Shown in pieces: positions 25,210 to 33,285 of a stretch of 64,000 nt of DNA; positions within the stretch are counted from its first letter, which is position 1; each line of letters starts with the position of its first letter. This DNA is from Chersky-840 sp050011815 (GTDB lineage Bacteria; Actinomycetota; Acidimicrobiia; Acidimicrobiales; UBA8190): positions 1 to 64,000 of the forward strand of contig JBEKIJ010000020.1 in NCBI GenBank assembly GCA_050011815.1, written 5' to 3'. The position numbers and the translations under genes are program-made. The notes below the pieces were generated by a model that was not told the origin of the DNA, made no database searches, and saw only the letters and a list, made by a program, of their open reading frames with translations.

Positions 25210-26225
25210 TGGTCCCGCCTCGGCCTCGGCCCGAGGCATCGTCGGTCGGCGAGCTCCCCGTGGCGGTGGACGCCATGGGCGGCGACAATGCACCGCACGA
25301 GATCGTGGCCGGGGCGCGGCGCGCCGCTGAAGAGCTCGGCATCGCGGTGGTCCTCGTCGGGCCTCCGGATCAGATCGGTGACACCGGCGGTCTCGAGGTC
25401 CTCCCCGCGTCGGAGATCATCACCATGGACGACGATCCCGGTTCGTCGGTGCGCCGGAAGAAGGATTCCTCTCTCGTCCGGGCCGCGGAAGCGGTGCGTG
25501 ACGGCAAGGCCTCGGCCATGGTGAGCGCGGGCAACACCGGGGCGGCCATGGCGAGCGCGCTGCTGCGGATGGGGCGGCTCAAAGGCGTCGTGCGCCCCGC
25601 CATCGTGACGCCCATCCCGCAGCTCGGGTCGCATCCGGCCGTGTTGCTCGACGCCGGGGCGAACGCCGAGTGCACGCCGGCCATGCTCTTGCAGTTCGCG
25701 CAGATGGGCGCGGCCTACGTCTCGGCCCGCTACGGGGTGGAGTCGCCCACGGTGAGCCTGCTCTCGATCGGCGAGGAGAAGTCGAAGGGCACCCCGTTGG
25801 TCAAAGAGACCCACCTGCTGTTGGAGGCGGCCCCCGACATCGCCTTCGTGGGCAACGTCGAGGGGCGCGACCTCCTCCATGCCCCCGCCGATGTCTTCGT
25901 GACCGACGGGTTCACCGGGAACGTGGCCCTCAAGACCCTCGAGGGATCGCTGCGGTTCTTCATGGACACCCTGCTCGAGGTGTTCGGCGCCGACGAGGAA
26001 GCCAAGGCAGCGGCCGAGGTCATGTTGCCCCGCCTGGCCCCGCTGGCCGCAGAGTTCGATCCCGACGGCATCGGGGGGGCGATGCTGCTGGGCGTGGACG
26101 GGGTCTGTGTGATCAGCCACGGGTCTTCCACCGCCACGGCCATCGTCTCCGCTGTGGGTGTGGCCCACGACCTGGCCGCGGCCGGGCTCGTCGAGCGCCT
26201 GGCCCGCGCCGTCGCTCCGGTCTGA
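25209..26225 (+). CDS. plsX: Phosphate acyltransferase PlsX
   Basis: Converts acyl-ACP to acyl-phosphate, the acyl donor for PlsY in phosphatidic acid synthesis; a peripheral membrane enzyme. 338 aa. VAVDAMGGDNAPHEIVAGA, ASEIITMDDDPGSSVRRKKDSS, VSAGNTGAAMASAL and DGFTGNVALKTLEG are family landmarks. The GTG at 25209 shares a base with the rpmF stop (TAGTG); a GTG at 25260 would also keep the core. The RPRPEASSVGELP stretch before the core is not conserved, so the start is moderately certain. Confidence 0.94.
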   Translation: MVPPRPRPEASSVGELPVAVDAMGGDNAPHEIVAGARRAAEELGIAVVLVGPPDQIGDTGGLEVLPASEIITMDDDPGSSVRRKKDSSLVRAAEAVRDGKASAMVSAGNTGAAMASALLRMGRLKGVVRPAIVTPIPQLGSHPAVLLDAGANAECTPAMLLQFAQMGAAYVSARYGVESPTVSLLSIGEEKSKGTPLVKETHLLLEAAPDIAFVGNVEGRDLLHAPADVFVTDGFTGNVALKTLEGSLRFFMDTLLEVFGADEEAKAAAEVMLPRLAPLAAEFDPDGIGGAMLLGVDGVCVISHGSSTATAIVSAVGVAHDLAAAGLVERLARAVAPV

Positions 26226-26282
26226 CCCGGTCAAATACCGCCCCTGAACAGGGATTTTATCGTTCCTGTGGGCGCGACCAGG

Positions 26283-26288
26283 TAGGAT
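26283..26288 (+). promoter_or_regulatory. -10 element for acpP
   Basis: TAGGAT lies only 3 nt before an in-frame GTG at 26292, too close for that codon to be transcribed. It therefore supports the GTG at 26319, which has GGGAGA upstream. CCCT-GAAC-AGGG at about 26242 is a weak hairpin after plsX. Confidence 0.4.
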
Positions 26289-26318
26289 GCCGTGCAAAAT
26301 CCGACCCTGGGAGACGCC

Positions 26319-26615
26319 GTGCCCGCAGAAACCCACGTGGAGAAGGGTCCACTCGGACGCCACGAGGTGTTCGAGCTGGTCCGGGACCAACTCGCTGACA
26401 TCTTGGAGATCGAGCCGGGCTCGATCAGCGAGTCCTCGTCGTTCGCCGAGGACCTCGACGCCGACTCCCTCGCCCTCATCGAGCTGGTCGAAGGGCTCGA
26501 GGAAGAGCTGGGGGAGCGGACCGTGGGCTTTCGGATCGAGGACGAGGATCTCGAGGATCTTCGCACCGTCCGTGACGCCGTCGACTACGTCGTCGCCAAG
26601 TTGGGGACGGGCTGA
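26319..26615 (+). CDS. acpP: Acyl carrier protein
   Basis: 98 aa, acidic. Phosphopantetheine attaches to the Ser of the DADSLAL motif, and the surrounding FAEDLDADSLALIELVEGLEEEL is typical ACP helix II. It carries acyl chains for FAS II and supplies acyl-ACP to the upstream PlsX. The C-terminal half is more divergent than E. coli ACP (GFRIEDEDLEDLRTVRD). The GTG at 26319 was chosen for its GGGAG site and the promoter position; GTG 26292 would add nine residues. Confidence 0.93.
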   Translation: MPAETHVEKGPLGRHEVFELVRDQLADILEIEPGSISESSSFAEDLDADSLALIELVEGLEEELGERTVGFRIEDEDLEDLRTVRDAVDYVVAKLGTG

Positions 26616-26766
26616 GACGAGCGACGAACCCGCCGGTCTGGGCGGCGCCGAGAACGGCGCTCCGAGCGCCAGCGGCGCTCACCCCTGTTCGGGGTCCTCG
26701 GACGCGGCACCGGACCGCATCGAGGCCGGCGACCGCAACGGCGCGACACGGACCCGTGCGGCTGCG

Positions 26767-27495
26767 GTGCAGGCATTGACCGCACGCCTGGGTTGGGAGT
26801 TCGAGAACCCCGGTCTCCTCGTCCAAGCGCTGTCGCATCGCTCGTGGTGCGCCGAGGCGGGGGGCATCCCCTCCAACGAACGGCTCGAGTTCCTCGGCGA
26901 CGCGGTGCTGGGGTTGGTCGTCGCCGAGCACTGCTACCGGGCCTATCCCGAGATGCCCGAAGGCGCCCTGGCCAAGGTGCGCGCCGCCACGGTGAACACC
27001 GTGGTGCTGGCCGAGGTGGCCTTGGCCCTCGATCTCGGCGCCGCGCTCCTCCTCGGTCGAGGTGAGGACGTGTCGGGGGGGCGGAACAAGGCATCGATCC
27101 TCGCCAACGCCGTCGAAGCGGTCATCGGGGCCCTCTACATCGACGGGGGGTGGGACGTGGCCTCGCGCGTCGTCCTGGACATCCTCGACGACCGGATCGG
27201 GTTGGCCGCCGCGGGTCCCGGTGCCGAGGACTTCAAGACCCGGCTCCAAGAGGTCGTGTTGCGGCGCATCGGCCAGCTGCCCCGCTACGAGGTCGAGGGC
27301 ACGGGCCCCGACCACGCCCGCCGCTACCGCGCCCGGGTCCTGATCGGTGACACCGAGCGGGGCGTGGGTGAGGGTCGGTCCAAGAAGGACGCCGAGCAGG
27401 CGGCCGCACGCGATGCCTGGGCCGTGCTCGTCGACCGCGACGACGAGGAAATCCTGGTGCCCGAGGCCGAGCGAAGGGTGCGGGGGAGTGCCTGA
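26767..27495 (+). CDS. rnc: Ribonuclease III
   Basis: Double-strand-specific endoribonuclease that processes rRNA precursors and structured RNA. 242 aa from the chosen start. The catalytic signature NERLEFLGDAVLG is near residues 37-49, ALYIDGGW sits at the end of the RNase III domain, and a dsRNA-binding domain (DFKTRLQEVV through SKKDAEQAAARDAW) closes the protein. The start is uncertain. The frame is open upstream to acpP with no ATG and a disordered composition. GTG 26767 gives the normal N-terminus but has no clear Shine-Dalgarno. Confidence 0.93.
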   Translation: MQALTARLGWEFENPGLLVQALSHRSWCAEAGGIPSNERLEFLGDAVLGLVVAEHCYRAYPEMPEGALAKVRAATVNTVVLAEVALALDLGAALLLGRGEDVSGGRNKASILANAVEAVIGALYIDGGWDVASRVVLDILDDRIGLAAAGPGAEDFKTRLQEVVLRRIGQLPRYEVEGTGPDHARRYRARVLIGDTERGVGEGRSKKDAEQAAARDAWAVLVDRDDEEILVPEAERRVRGSA

Positions 27496-28327
27496 GCTTC
27501 CCGAGGTGGAGACGATCCGGCGAGACCTCGACAAGGAGATCGTGACCCGGCGGATCAAGACGGTCGAGGTCAAGGGCAAGCGGTCGATACGTCGACACAA
27601 GAGCGGCCCCGAGTTCAAAGCCCGGCTGGAGGGAAAGCGCGTGGCGTCGATCCGACGGGCGGGCAAGTACCTGTTGGTGGGCCTCGACGGTGACGACGTG
27701 CTCGTGGTCCATCTCGGGATGAGCGGCCAGCTCCTGCGGGCCAAAGGGCCCAAGGACCCCCTCGACAAGCACACCCACGTGATCATCACCTTCACCCAGG
27801 GCGGGCAGCTGCGGTTCGTCGACCCCCGCACCTTCGGCGAGATGTTCGTGACCACCGCCGACGAGCTCACCTCCGAGGTGCCCGAGCTCGCCCATCTGGG
27901 CTTCGACCCCCTGGAGGAGGTCATGAGCTGGTCGCATTTCGGGCAGCTGCTCGCCGATCGGCCCACAGCGCTCAAGACGCTGCTCATGGACCAGAAGTTC
28001 GTGGCCGGGATCGGCAACATCTACTCCGACGAGATCCTGTTCGCGGCGGGGCTCCGCTACGACCGGCTGTCGAACTCGCTGAGCGCCCAGGAGATCCGCC
28101 GGCTGTACCGGGCCATGGTGGAGACCCTGACCGAGGCGGTCAAGCATCGGGGCTCCTCCCTGGCCGACCAGCAGTACCGGGATCTCTACGGCGCCATCGG
28201 GGACTATCAGGGTCAGCACCAGGTCTACGACCGCGAGGGCCAGGCGTGTCGCCGCTGCCGGAACGCGGTGGTGAAGGTGAAGGTGAACGGCCGCTCGGCG
28301 TTCCTCTGCGAGCACTGCCAGATCTGA
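27488..28327 (+). CDS. mutM: Formamidopyrimidine-DNA glycosylase
   Basis: Bifunctional glycosylase/AP lyase that removes 8-oxoguanine and Fapy lesions. 279 aa. After removal of fMet the N-terminal proline of PELPEVET is the catalytic nucleophile, with Glu next to it. Lys of GKRV/GKYLL, the MDQKFVAGIGNIYSDEILF helix-two-turn-helix and the C-terminal CRRC...CEHC zinc finger are intact. Its GTG lies inside the end of rnc (8-nt overlap), a widely conserved rnc-mutM arrangement. Confidence 0.96.
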   Translation: MPELPEVETIRRDLDKEIVTRRIKTVEVKGKRSIRRHKSGPEFKARLEGKRVASIRRAGKYLLVGLDGDDVLVVHLGMSGQLLRAKGPKDPLDKHTHVIITFTQGGQLRFVDPRTFGEMFVTTADELTSEVPELAHLGFDPLEEVMSWSHFGQLLADRPTALKTLLMDQKFVAGIGNIYSDEILFAAGLRYDRLSNSLSAQEIRRLYRAMVETLTEAVKHRGSSLADQQYRDLYGAIGDYQGQHQVYDREGQACRRCRNAVVKVKVNGRSAFLCEHCQI

Positions 28328-28441
28328 TCGCCGGCCCCGCGTCATGACCTGATGGCGCCCCCGGTGACCTGCAGGTTCAACGTGTCGGTGGCCCCGACCA
28401 CAGGGCCGCGCCGGTATCACCGTTTCCACGAGACCGACGGG

Positions 28442-28447
28442 TAGGGT
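28442..28447 (+). promoter_or_regulatory. Leaderless-type -10 element for smc
   Basis: TAGGGT ends 8 nt before the GTG at 28456. The 128-nt gap after mutM holds no other recognised feature. Confidence 0.45.
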
Positions 28448-28455
28448 GGCGACCG

Positions 28456-31400
28456 GTGTTCCTGAAGTCGCTCACCCTCAAAGGCTTCAAGTCCTTCGCA
28501 GATCCGTCAACGCTGCTCATGGAGCCCGGCGTCACGGTGGTGGTCGGCCCGAACGGCAGTGGGAAGTCCAACGTGGTCGACGCCGTGGCCTGGGTGCTCG
28601 GCGCACAGGGACCGCGCACGGTGCGCTCGACGAAGATGGAGGACGTCATCTTCGCCGGCTCCGCCGACCGGCCTCAGCTGGGGCGGGCCGAGGTGTCGCT
28701 CACCATCGACAACCGCACGGGTCGGCTCCCGGGCGGGCTGGCCGAGATCACGATCACCCGCACGCTCTTCCGGTCCGGCGAGAGCGAGTACGCCATCAAC
28801 GGCCAGCCCTGCCGCCTCCTCGACATCCAGGAGATGCTGTCGGACTCCGGGGTGGGACGTCAGCAGCACGTGATCGTGAGCCAGGGCCAGCTGGGCGCCA
28901 TTCTCGATTCCCGACCCGAGGACCGTCGCGCCGTCATCGAGGAAGCCGCCGGGGTCTTGAAGCACCGGCGCCGACGGGAGCGGGCCGAGCGCCGCCTGGC
29001 CGCCACCGAAGAGAACCTCGACCGCCTCGGGGACCTGCTGCGCGAGGTGCGCCGCCAGATCCGTCCCCTCGAACGCCAAGCGGCCTCGGCCCGCTCGCAC
29101 GCGTCGCTGGCCGACGAGTTGCGCGCCCTGCGGTTGCACCTCATCGGGAAAGAGCTGACGGCTCTCGACGCCCGCCAGGAGTCGGCGACGGTGGAGCGCG
29201 GCCGCCTGACCGAGACCGAGGCCATGCTCGTGACCTCGATCACCGAGCTCGATGCGGCGGCCGAGGCCACCGCGGCCGAGCTCGCCACCCAACGAGAAGA
29301 GGACCTCGTGGTGGCGCTCACCCGGGTGCAGGGACTGTCGGAGCGCTGCCGGGGACTGCTCGGCGTCGTGGCCGAACGGCGTCGCTCCATCGCACGCGCC
29401 CTCGAAGCGTCGGCCGACACCGACGTGGTGTCCACGCTCGAAGCCGACGCGGCGCGCCTGGCGGCCGAGCTCGAGGCCACCACCCACGAGGACGACGCCC
29501 TGGCGCCCCAGGCCGAGGAGGTCCGTCGCGCCGAGCACGCCCTGGCCAGTGACGTCGCCGCCCACGAGGCCACCTTCGCCGACCTCGCCGGGCAGCACGC
29601 CGCCGAGGAGGCCTTTGCCATGGCCCGAGGCCGTATCGAGCCTCTGCGCAGCGCGCTCGAGCGCGAGCAGGGTGCCCTCGTGCGCGCCGACGAGCGGCTC
29701 CAGGCCATCGACCTCCGTCGCCAGGTTCTGGAGACCGAGGTCACCGACGTGGCGCATCAGCTCCGCCAGCTTTCGGCGGAGCACCCCGGGTTGGCGCGAC
29801 GCGCCGCGGAACGTCGCCGTGTCGCCGACGACGCCGAGCGGGCTCTTCGCGACTCCGAGGAGGCGTTGCGCAGCGCCGAGCGCCAGCGTCACCGGCTCGA
29901 GGCACGCGCCGAGGCGTTGGCCCGCCAGGTCGCCGACGAGCGGACCGGACCCGGCCCCGACATCCTGGGCGAGGCGTCGGGTGTCCTCGGTGTCCTCAAG
30001 GATCTGGTGGACATCGACGACGGATGGACCGCCGCCTTCGAAGCCGCCGTCGGTGCGGCTCTGGGCGCGGTGGTCGTCGAGGGGGCTGCCGAGGCACGCG
30101 CCGTGCTCGCCACCCTCCACGATCGTGAGGTGGTGGGGACCGTGCTCGCCGCCACGCCGGCCGGCCCAGGGTTGTCGGGCGCGGGGTTGTCGGACACGGG
30201 GTTGTCGGGCACAGGGTTGTCGGGCACAGGGTGGTCGGGCGCTGACAGCCTGCGCGCCCACGTGCGGCCCCGGGTGGCGGCGGTGACGGGCGTGCTCGAC
30301 CGGCTGCTCGGCGGGGTGGTGGCGGTGCGCGGCGATTGGGCCCGGGCCGTGGACGTGGCTCTCGAGCACCCCGACGTCACCGTGGTGAGCACCGATGGCG
30401 ATCGCTTCTCTTCGGCGGGATGGGTGGTGCGGGCCGGTGCGCACGCCCTGGCCACCCTGGCCAGCCAGGCCGCGGCCGAGGCCGAGATGGCGGCCGACGC
30501 AGCGGAACGGGCGTCGCGTTTCGTGGACGAGGCGCGCCAGCGGGCCGCCGCCGCGGTGACCGAGGCCAACGACGTCGCCCGCCAGGCCGAGCGGGCCGAG
30601 GATCGTCGTCAGGGACTGGAGGTCACCCAGAGCCGAGTGGAGTCCGAGCTCGAGCTCGTGGAGGTGGAGCGCACCGAAGCGGCGCGCCACCGCGACGGTC
30701 TGGTCGACCGTCTCGAGAGCGAGGGCGCGCAACTGGCCTCGTTGACCGAACAGCTGCCCGAGCTCGAGGCCGCCGCCACCGCGGCCGCCGGTCGGTTGTC
30801 GACGGCCGACGAGGCCCGCCGGCGTCTCGAGGAACGCCGGTCGCACGTGGCGGTGCTGCGGAGGGATCTCGAGGTCAAGGTGGCGGGCCTGGCCGAGAGG
30901 CGATCGGTGCTGAGCTCGCGCCTCGAGGACACCGAGCGCCGGCTGGCGGGGAACGTCGAAGCGCGCGAGCGCGCCGGTGAGCGTCGTCGTCGGCTCGAGG
31001 CGGGTGCACTCGCCACCGGGCGACTGGGGGCGGTCGTCGAAGGGCACGCCTCGCGGCTGGGAGAATTACTCGAGGGCTTGCGCGTGCGCCGGAGCCGTCA
31101 GCTCGACGACGTTCGGGCCGGTGGGGCTCGCCTGGAGTCGTTGCGCAAGGAGCGCGCCGAGGCCGACACCCGCCTGGCCGACGCCCGCCAGCGCTCGCAG
31201 CGTCTCGAGTTGCAGATGGCCGAGGCCAAGGTCCGTCGTGACACCGCCGCCGAGGCGCTGCGGCGGGAGCTGGGATGTGAGCCCGAGGAGGCCATGGGGG
31301 CGCCGTGCCCGGAGCTCCCCGAAGGAGAGGACCCGGCCCGGCGTGCCGCGGTGGTGGAGCGGGAGCTGGCCTCGTTGGGGCCGGTGAACCCCCTGGCTCT

Positions 31401-32007
31401 CGAAGAGCTCGGGGCGCTCGAGGAGCGTCACCGCTTCCTCGAGGAGCAGGTCGAGGACGTGCGCCGGGCCCGGCGCGAGCTGCACCAGGTCATCAGGGCC
31501 GTCGACGACGAGATCATGCGGGTGTTCGCCCAGGCTTTCGCCGACGTCAACGAGCACTTCCAGGTCCTGGTGGGCACGTTGTTCCCGGGGGGCACGGGTC
31601 GGCTGACCCTCACCGACGCCTCGGACCTGCTCGATACGGGCGTGGAGGTCGAGGCCCGGCCGGCCGGCAAGAACGTGCGCAAGCTCTCGCTCCTGTCCGG
31701 TGGCGAGCGCTCCCTGGTGGCTCTGGCCTTTCTCTTCGCCGTGTTCCGGAGCCGGCCGTCTCCGTTCTATCTCCTCGACGAGGTCGAGGCCGCCCTCGAC
31801 GACGTCAACCTGCACCGCTTCCTCGACCTCCTCCACGAGTTCCGGGGAGAGGCCCAGCTCATCATCGTGAGCCATCAGAAGAGGACCATGGAAGCCGCCG
31901 ACGCGCTCTACGGCGTGACCATGACCCCGGGTGGCTCGTCCAAGGTGGTCAGCCAGAAGGTGCGTCACGAGAGCTCCGACGCGGAGCCGGCCACCACGCC
32001 TGCTTAA
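28456..32007 (+). CDS. smc: Chromosome segregation protein SMC
   Basis: 1183 aa ATPase that extrudes DNA loops and organises the chromosome with ScpA/ScpB. N-terminal head: FKSFADPS, Walker A GPNGSGKSNVVDAV, Q-loop after QQHVIVSQGQ. Two long coiled coils flank a hinge at about 500-660. C-terminal head: LSLLSGGERSLVALAFLFAV signature and Walker B FYLLDEVEAALDD, then VSHQKRTMEAAD. The hinge contains five near-identical 5-residue units (GLSGT-like) from a 15-bp tandem repeat. The GTG start has no Shine-Dalgarno and follows TAGGGT. Confidence 0.97.
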   Translation: MFLKSLTLKGFKSFADPSTLLMEPGVTVVVGPNGSGKSNVVDAVAWVLGAQGPRTVRSTKMEDVIFAGSADRPQLGRAEVSLTIDNRTGRLPGGLAEITITRTLFRSGESEYAINGQPCRLLDIQEMLSDSGVGRQQHVIVSQGQLGAILDSRPEDRRAVIEEAAGVLKHRRRRERAERRLAATEENLDRLGDLLREVRRQIRPLERQAASARSHASLADELRALRLHLIGKELTALDARQESATVERGRLTETEAMLVTSITELDAAAEATAAELATQREEDLVVALTRVQGLSERCRGLLGVVAERRRSIARALEASADTDVVSTLEADAARLAAELEATTHEDDALAPQAEEVRRAEHALASDVAAHEATFADLAGQHAAEEAFAMARGRIEPLRSALEREQGALVRADERLQAIDLRRQVLETEVTDVAHQLRQLSAEHPGLARRAAERRRVADDAERALRDSEEALRSAERQRHRLEARAEALARQVADERTGPGPDILGEASGVLGVLKDLVDIDDGWTAAFEAAVGAALGAVVVEGAAEARAVLATLHDREVVGTVLAATPAGPGLSGAGLSDTGLSGTGLSGTGWSGADSLRAHVRPRVAAVTGVLDRLLGGVVAVRGDWARAVDVALEHPDVTVVSTDGDRFSSAGWVVRAGAHALATLASQAAAEAEMAADAAERASRFVDEARQRAAAAVTEANDVARQAERAEDRRQGLEVTQSRVESELELVEVERTEAARHRDGLVDRLESEGAQLASLTEQLPELEAAATAAAGRLSTADEARRRLEERRSHVAVLRRDLEVKVAGLAERRSVLSSRLEDTERRLAGNVEARERAGERRRRLEAGALATGRLGAVVEGHASRLGELLEGLRVRRSRQLDDVRAGGARLESLRKERAEADTRLADARQRSQRLELQMAEAKVRRDTAAEALRRELGCEPEEAMGAPCPELPEGEDPARRAAVVERELASLGPVNPLALEELGALEERHRFLEEQVEDVRRARRELHQVIRAVDDEIMRVFAQAFADVNEHFQVLVGTLFPGGTGRLTLTDASDLLDTGVEVEARPAGKNVRKLSLLSGGERSLVALAFLFAVFRSRPSPFYLLDEVEAALDDVNLHRFLDLLHEFRGEAQLIIVSHQKRTMEAADALYGVTMTPGGSSKVVSQKVRHESSDAEPATTPA
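30171..30245 (+). repeat. 15-bp tandem repeat in the SMC hinge
   Basis: Five copies beginning at 30171, 30186, 30201, 30216 and 30231. The unit is about GTTGTCGGGCACAGG with single-base changes and encodes Leu-Ser-Gly-Thr-Gly-like pentapeptides in frame. It lies in a loop of the hinge domain, so copy-number change would keep the reading frame. Confidence 0.85.
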
Positions 32008-32056
32008 GCACCGACACAGGATCGACCGGGTCGAGGGCAACCTCGCCCCGCCGCCC

Positions 32057-32062
32057 TAGGCT
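32057..32062 (+). promoter_or_regulatory. Leaderless-type -10 element for ftsY
   Basis: TAGGCT ends 8 nt before the ATG at 32071. Confidence 0.45.
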
Positions 32063-32070
32063 GCCCCGCC

Positions 32071-33237
32071 ATGCTCGCGCTCTGGATCGTTCTGGCCGTC
32101 GTGGTGGCGGCGCTCGTCGTCGGCCTGGTGGTCGCCGTCCCCCGCCGGGGCAGAGCCCGACGTGGTCCCGGGTCCGCCCCAGGGTCCGCGGTCACCATCG
32201 ACAGGCCCCGAGCCGCCCCCCCGGCGCCCGTCGCGGCTCCCCCCGAACCCGGTGATGTCCCGGTCACCGAGGTCGCCGCGCCCGAGGTCGCCGCGCCCGA
32301 GGTGGAGGAGCTCGAGCCCGAGCTCGAAGAAGCCCCCGTTCCCGAGCTCCGGGAGCGCATGGGCAAGACCCGCGGCCTCTTCTCGGGGTACGTGCGAGCC
32401 CTGCGCAGTCGCTCCTCTGTCGACGACCAGGCCTGGGACGACCTCGAAGAGGCCCTGCTCCGCGCCGACGTCGGGGTCGCCACCACGACGGCCCTCCTCG
32501 AGGATCTGCGTACCCGGGTCCACGACGGAGAGCTTCGGGGCGCCGAAGCCGTGGTGGCGGCGCTGCGCGAGGACCTCCGCCGATCGCTCGACACCACCGA
32601 GCGCACCGGGCTGTCGCTCGACGGCGAGGGCATCTGTGTGTGGCTCTTCGTGGGCGTGAACGGGGTGGGCAAGACCACGACCATCGGGAAGGTGGCGCGG
32701 CGCGAGAAGAATGCGGGCCGCTCCGTCCTGCTGGCGGCGGGCGACACCTTCAGAGCCGCCGCGGGCGAGCAACTCGACCAGTGGGCGCAGCGCACCGGTG
32801 TCGAGATCGTGCGCGGCGCCGAAGGGGGCGACCCGAGCGCAGTGGTTTTTGACGCCGTGCAGCGGGCCCAGGCGCGCGGCAACGACCTGGTCCTGGCCGA
32901 CACCGCCGGTCGGCTCCACACCAAGGTCAATCTGGTCGAGGAGCTGAAGAAGATCCGTCGCGTCGCCGATCGACCGCCCGGGCATGTGACCGAGGTGCTC
33001 CTCGTGCTCGACGCCACCACGGGGCAGAACGGGCTCACCCAGGCTCGGCAGTTCCTCGATGCGGTGGGCGTCACCGGTGTGGTGCTCACCAAGCTCGACG
33101 GCTCGGCCAAAGGCGGCATCGTCATCGCCATCCAGCGCGAGCTGGGCCTGCCCGTGAAGCTCGTCGGGCTGGGCGAGGGCCCCGATGACCTGGTGCCCTT
33201 CGACCCCGACGAATTCGTCGCCGCCCTCTTCGAGTAA
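32071..33237 (+). CDS. ftsY: Signal recognition particle receptor FtsY
   Basis: 388 aa GTPase that docks SRP-ribosome complexes at the membrane. An N-terminal membrane helix (about 2-23) is followed by an acidic/Pro-rich linker containing a duplicated EVAAP unit (15-bp repeat near 32265-32300), then the N domain. G domain motifs: GVNGVGKTTTIGKVA, AAGDTFRAAAGEQL, LADTAGRLHTK, TKLDGSAKGG. Sits between smc and ffh, a common actinobacterial arrangement. Confidence 0.96.
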   Translation: MLALWIVLAVVVAALVVGLVVAVPRRGRARRGPGSAPGSAVTIDRPRAAPPAPVAAPPEPGDVPVTEVAAPEVAAPEVEELEPELEEAPVPELRERMGKTRGLFSGYVRALRSRSSVDDQAWDDLEEALLRADVGVATTTALLEDLRTRVHDGELRGAEAVVAALREDLRRSLDTTERTGLSLDGEGICVWLFVGVNGVGKTTTIGKVARREKNAGRSVLLAAGDTFRAAAGEQLDQWAQRTGVEIVRGAEGGDPSAVVFDAVQRAQARGNDLVLADTAGRLHTKVNLVEELKKIRRVADRPPGHVTEVLLVLDATTGQNGLTQARQFLDAVGVTGVVLTKLDGSAKGGIVIAIQRELGLPVKLVGLGEGPDDLVPFDPDEFVAALFE

Positions 33238-33271
33238 CGCCGGGGGGTCCGGGGCCCCGCGCCGGGGCCGG

Positions 33272-33277
33272 TAGCCT
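33272..33277 (+). promoter_or_regulatory. Leaderless-type -10 element for ffh
   Basis: TAGCCT ends 8 nt before the ATG at 33286, with no Shine-Dalgarno. Confidence 0.45.
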
Positions 33278-33285
33278 GAACCCGC

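Noticed and set aside
26240..26262. Intrinsic terminator after plsX
   Set aside because: CCCT-GAAC-AGGG is only a 4-bp stem followed by ATTTTAT, too weak to call.
26292..26318. GTG 26292 as acpP start
   Set aside because: It is only 3 nt from the TAGGAT -10 element, so it would lie upstream of or at the transcription start; GTG 26319 has a ribosome-binding site.
28507..31047. Long open frame on the minus strand inside smc (over 800 codons)
   Set aside because: It is the antisense of SMC coding sequence; high-GC genomes produce such frames. Its translation has no recognisable motif.
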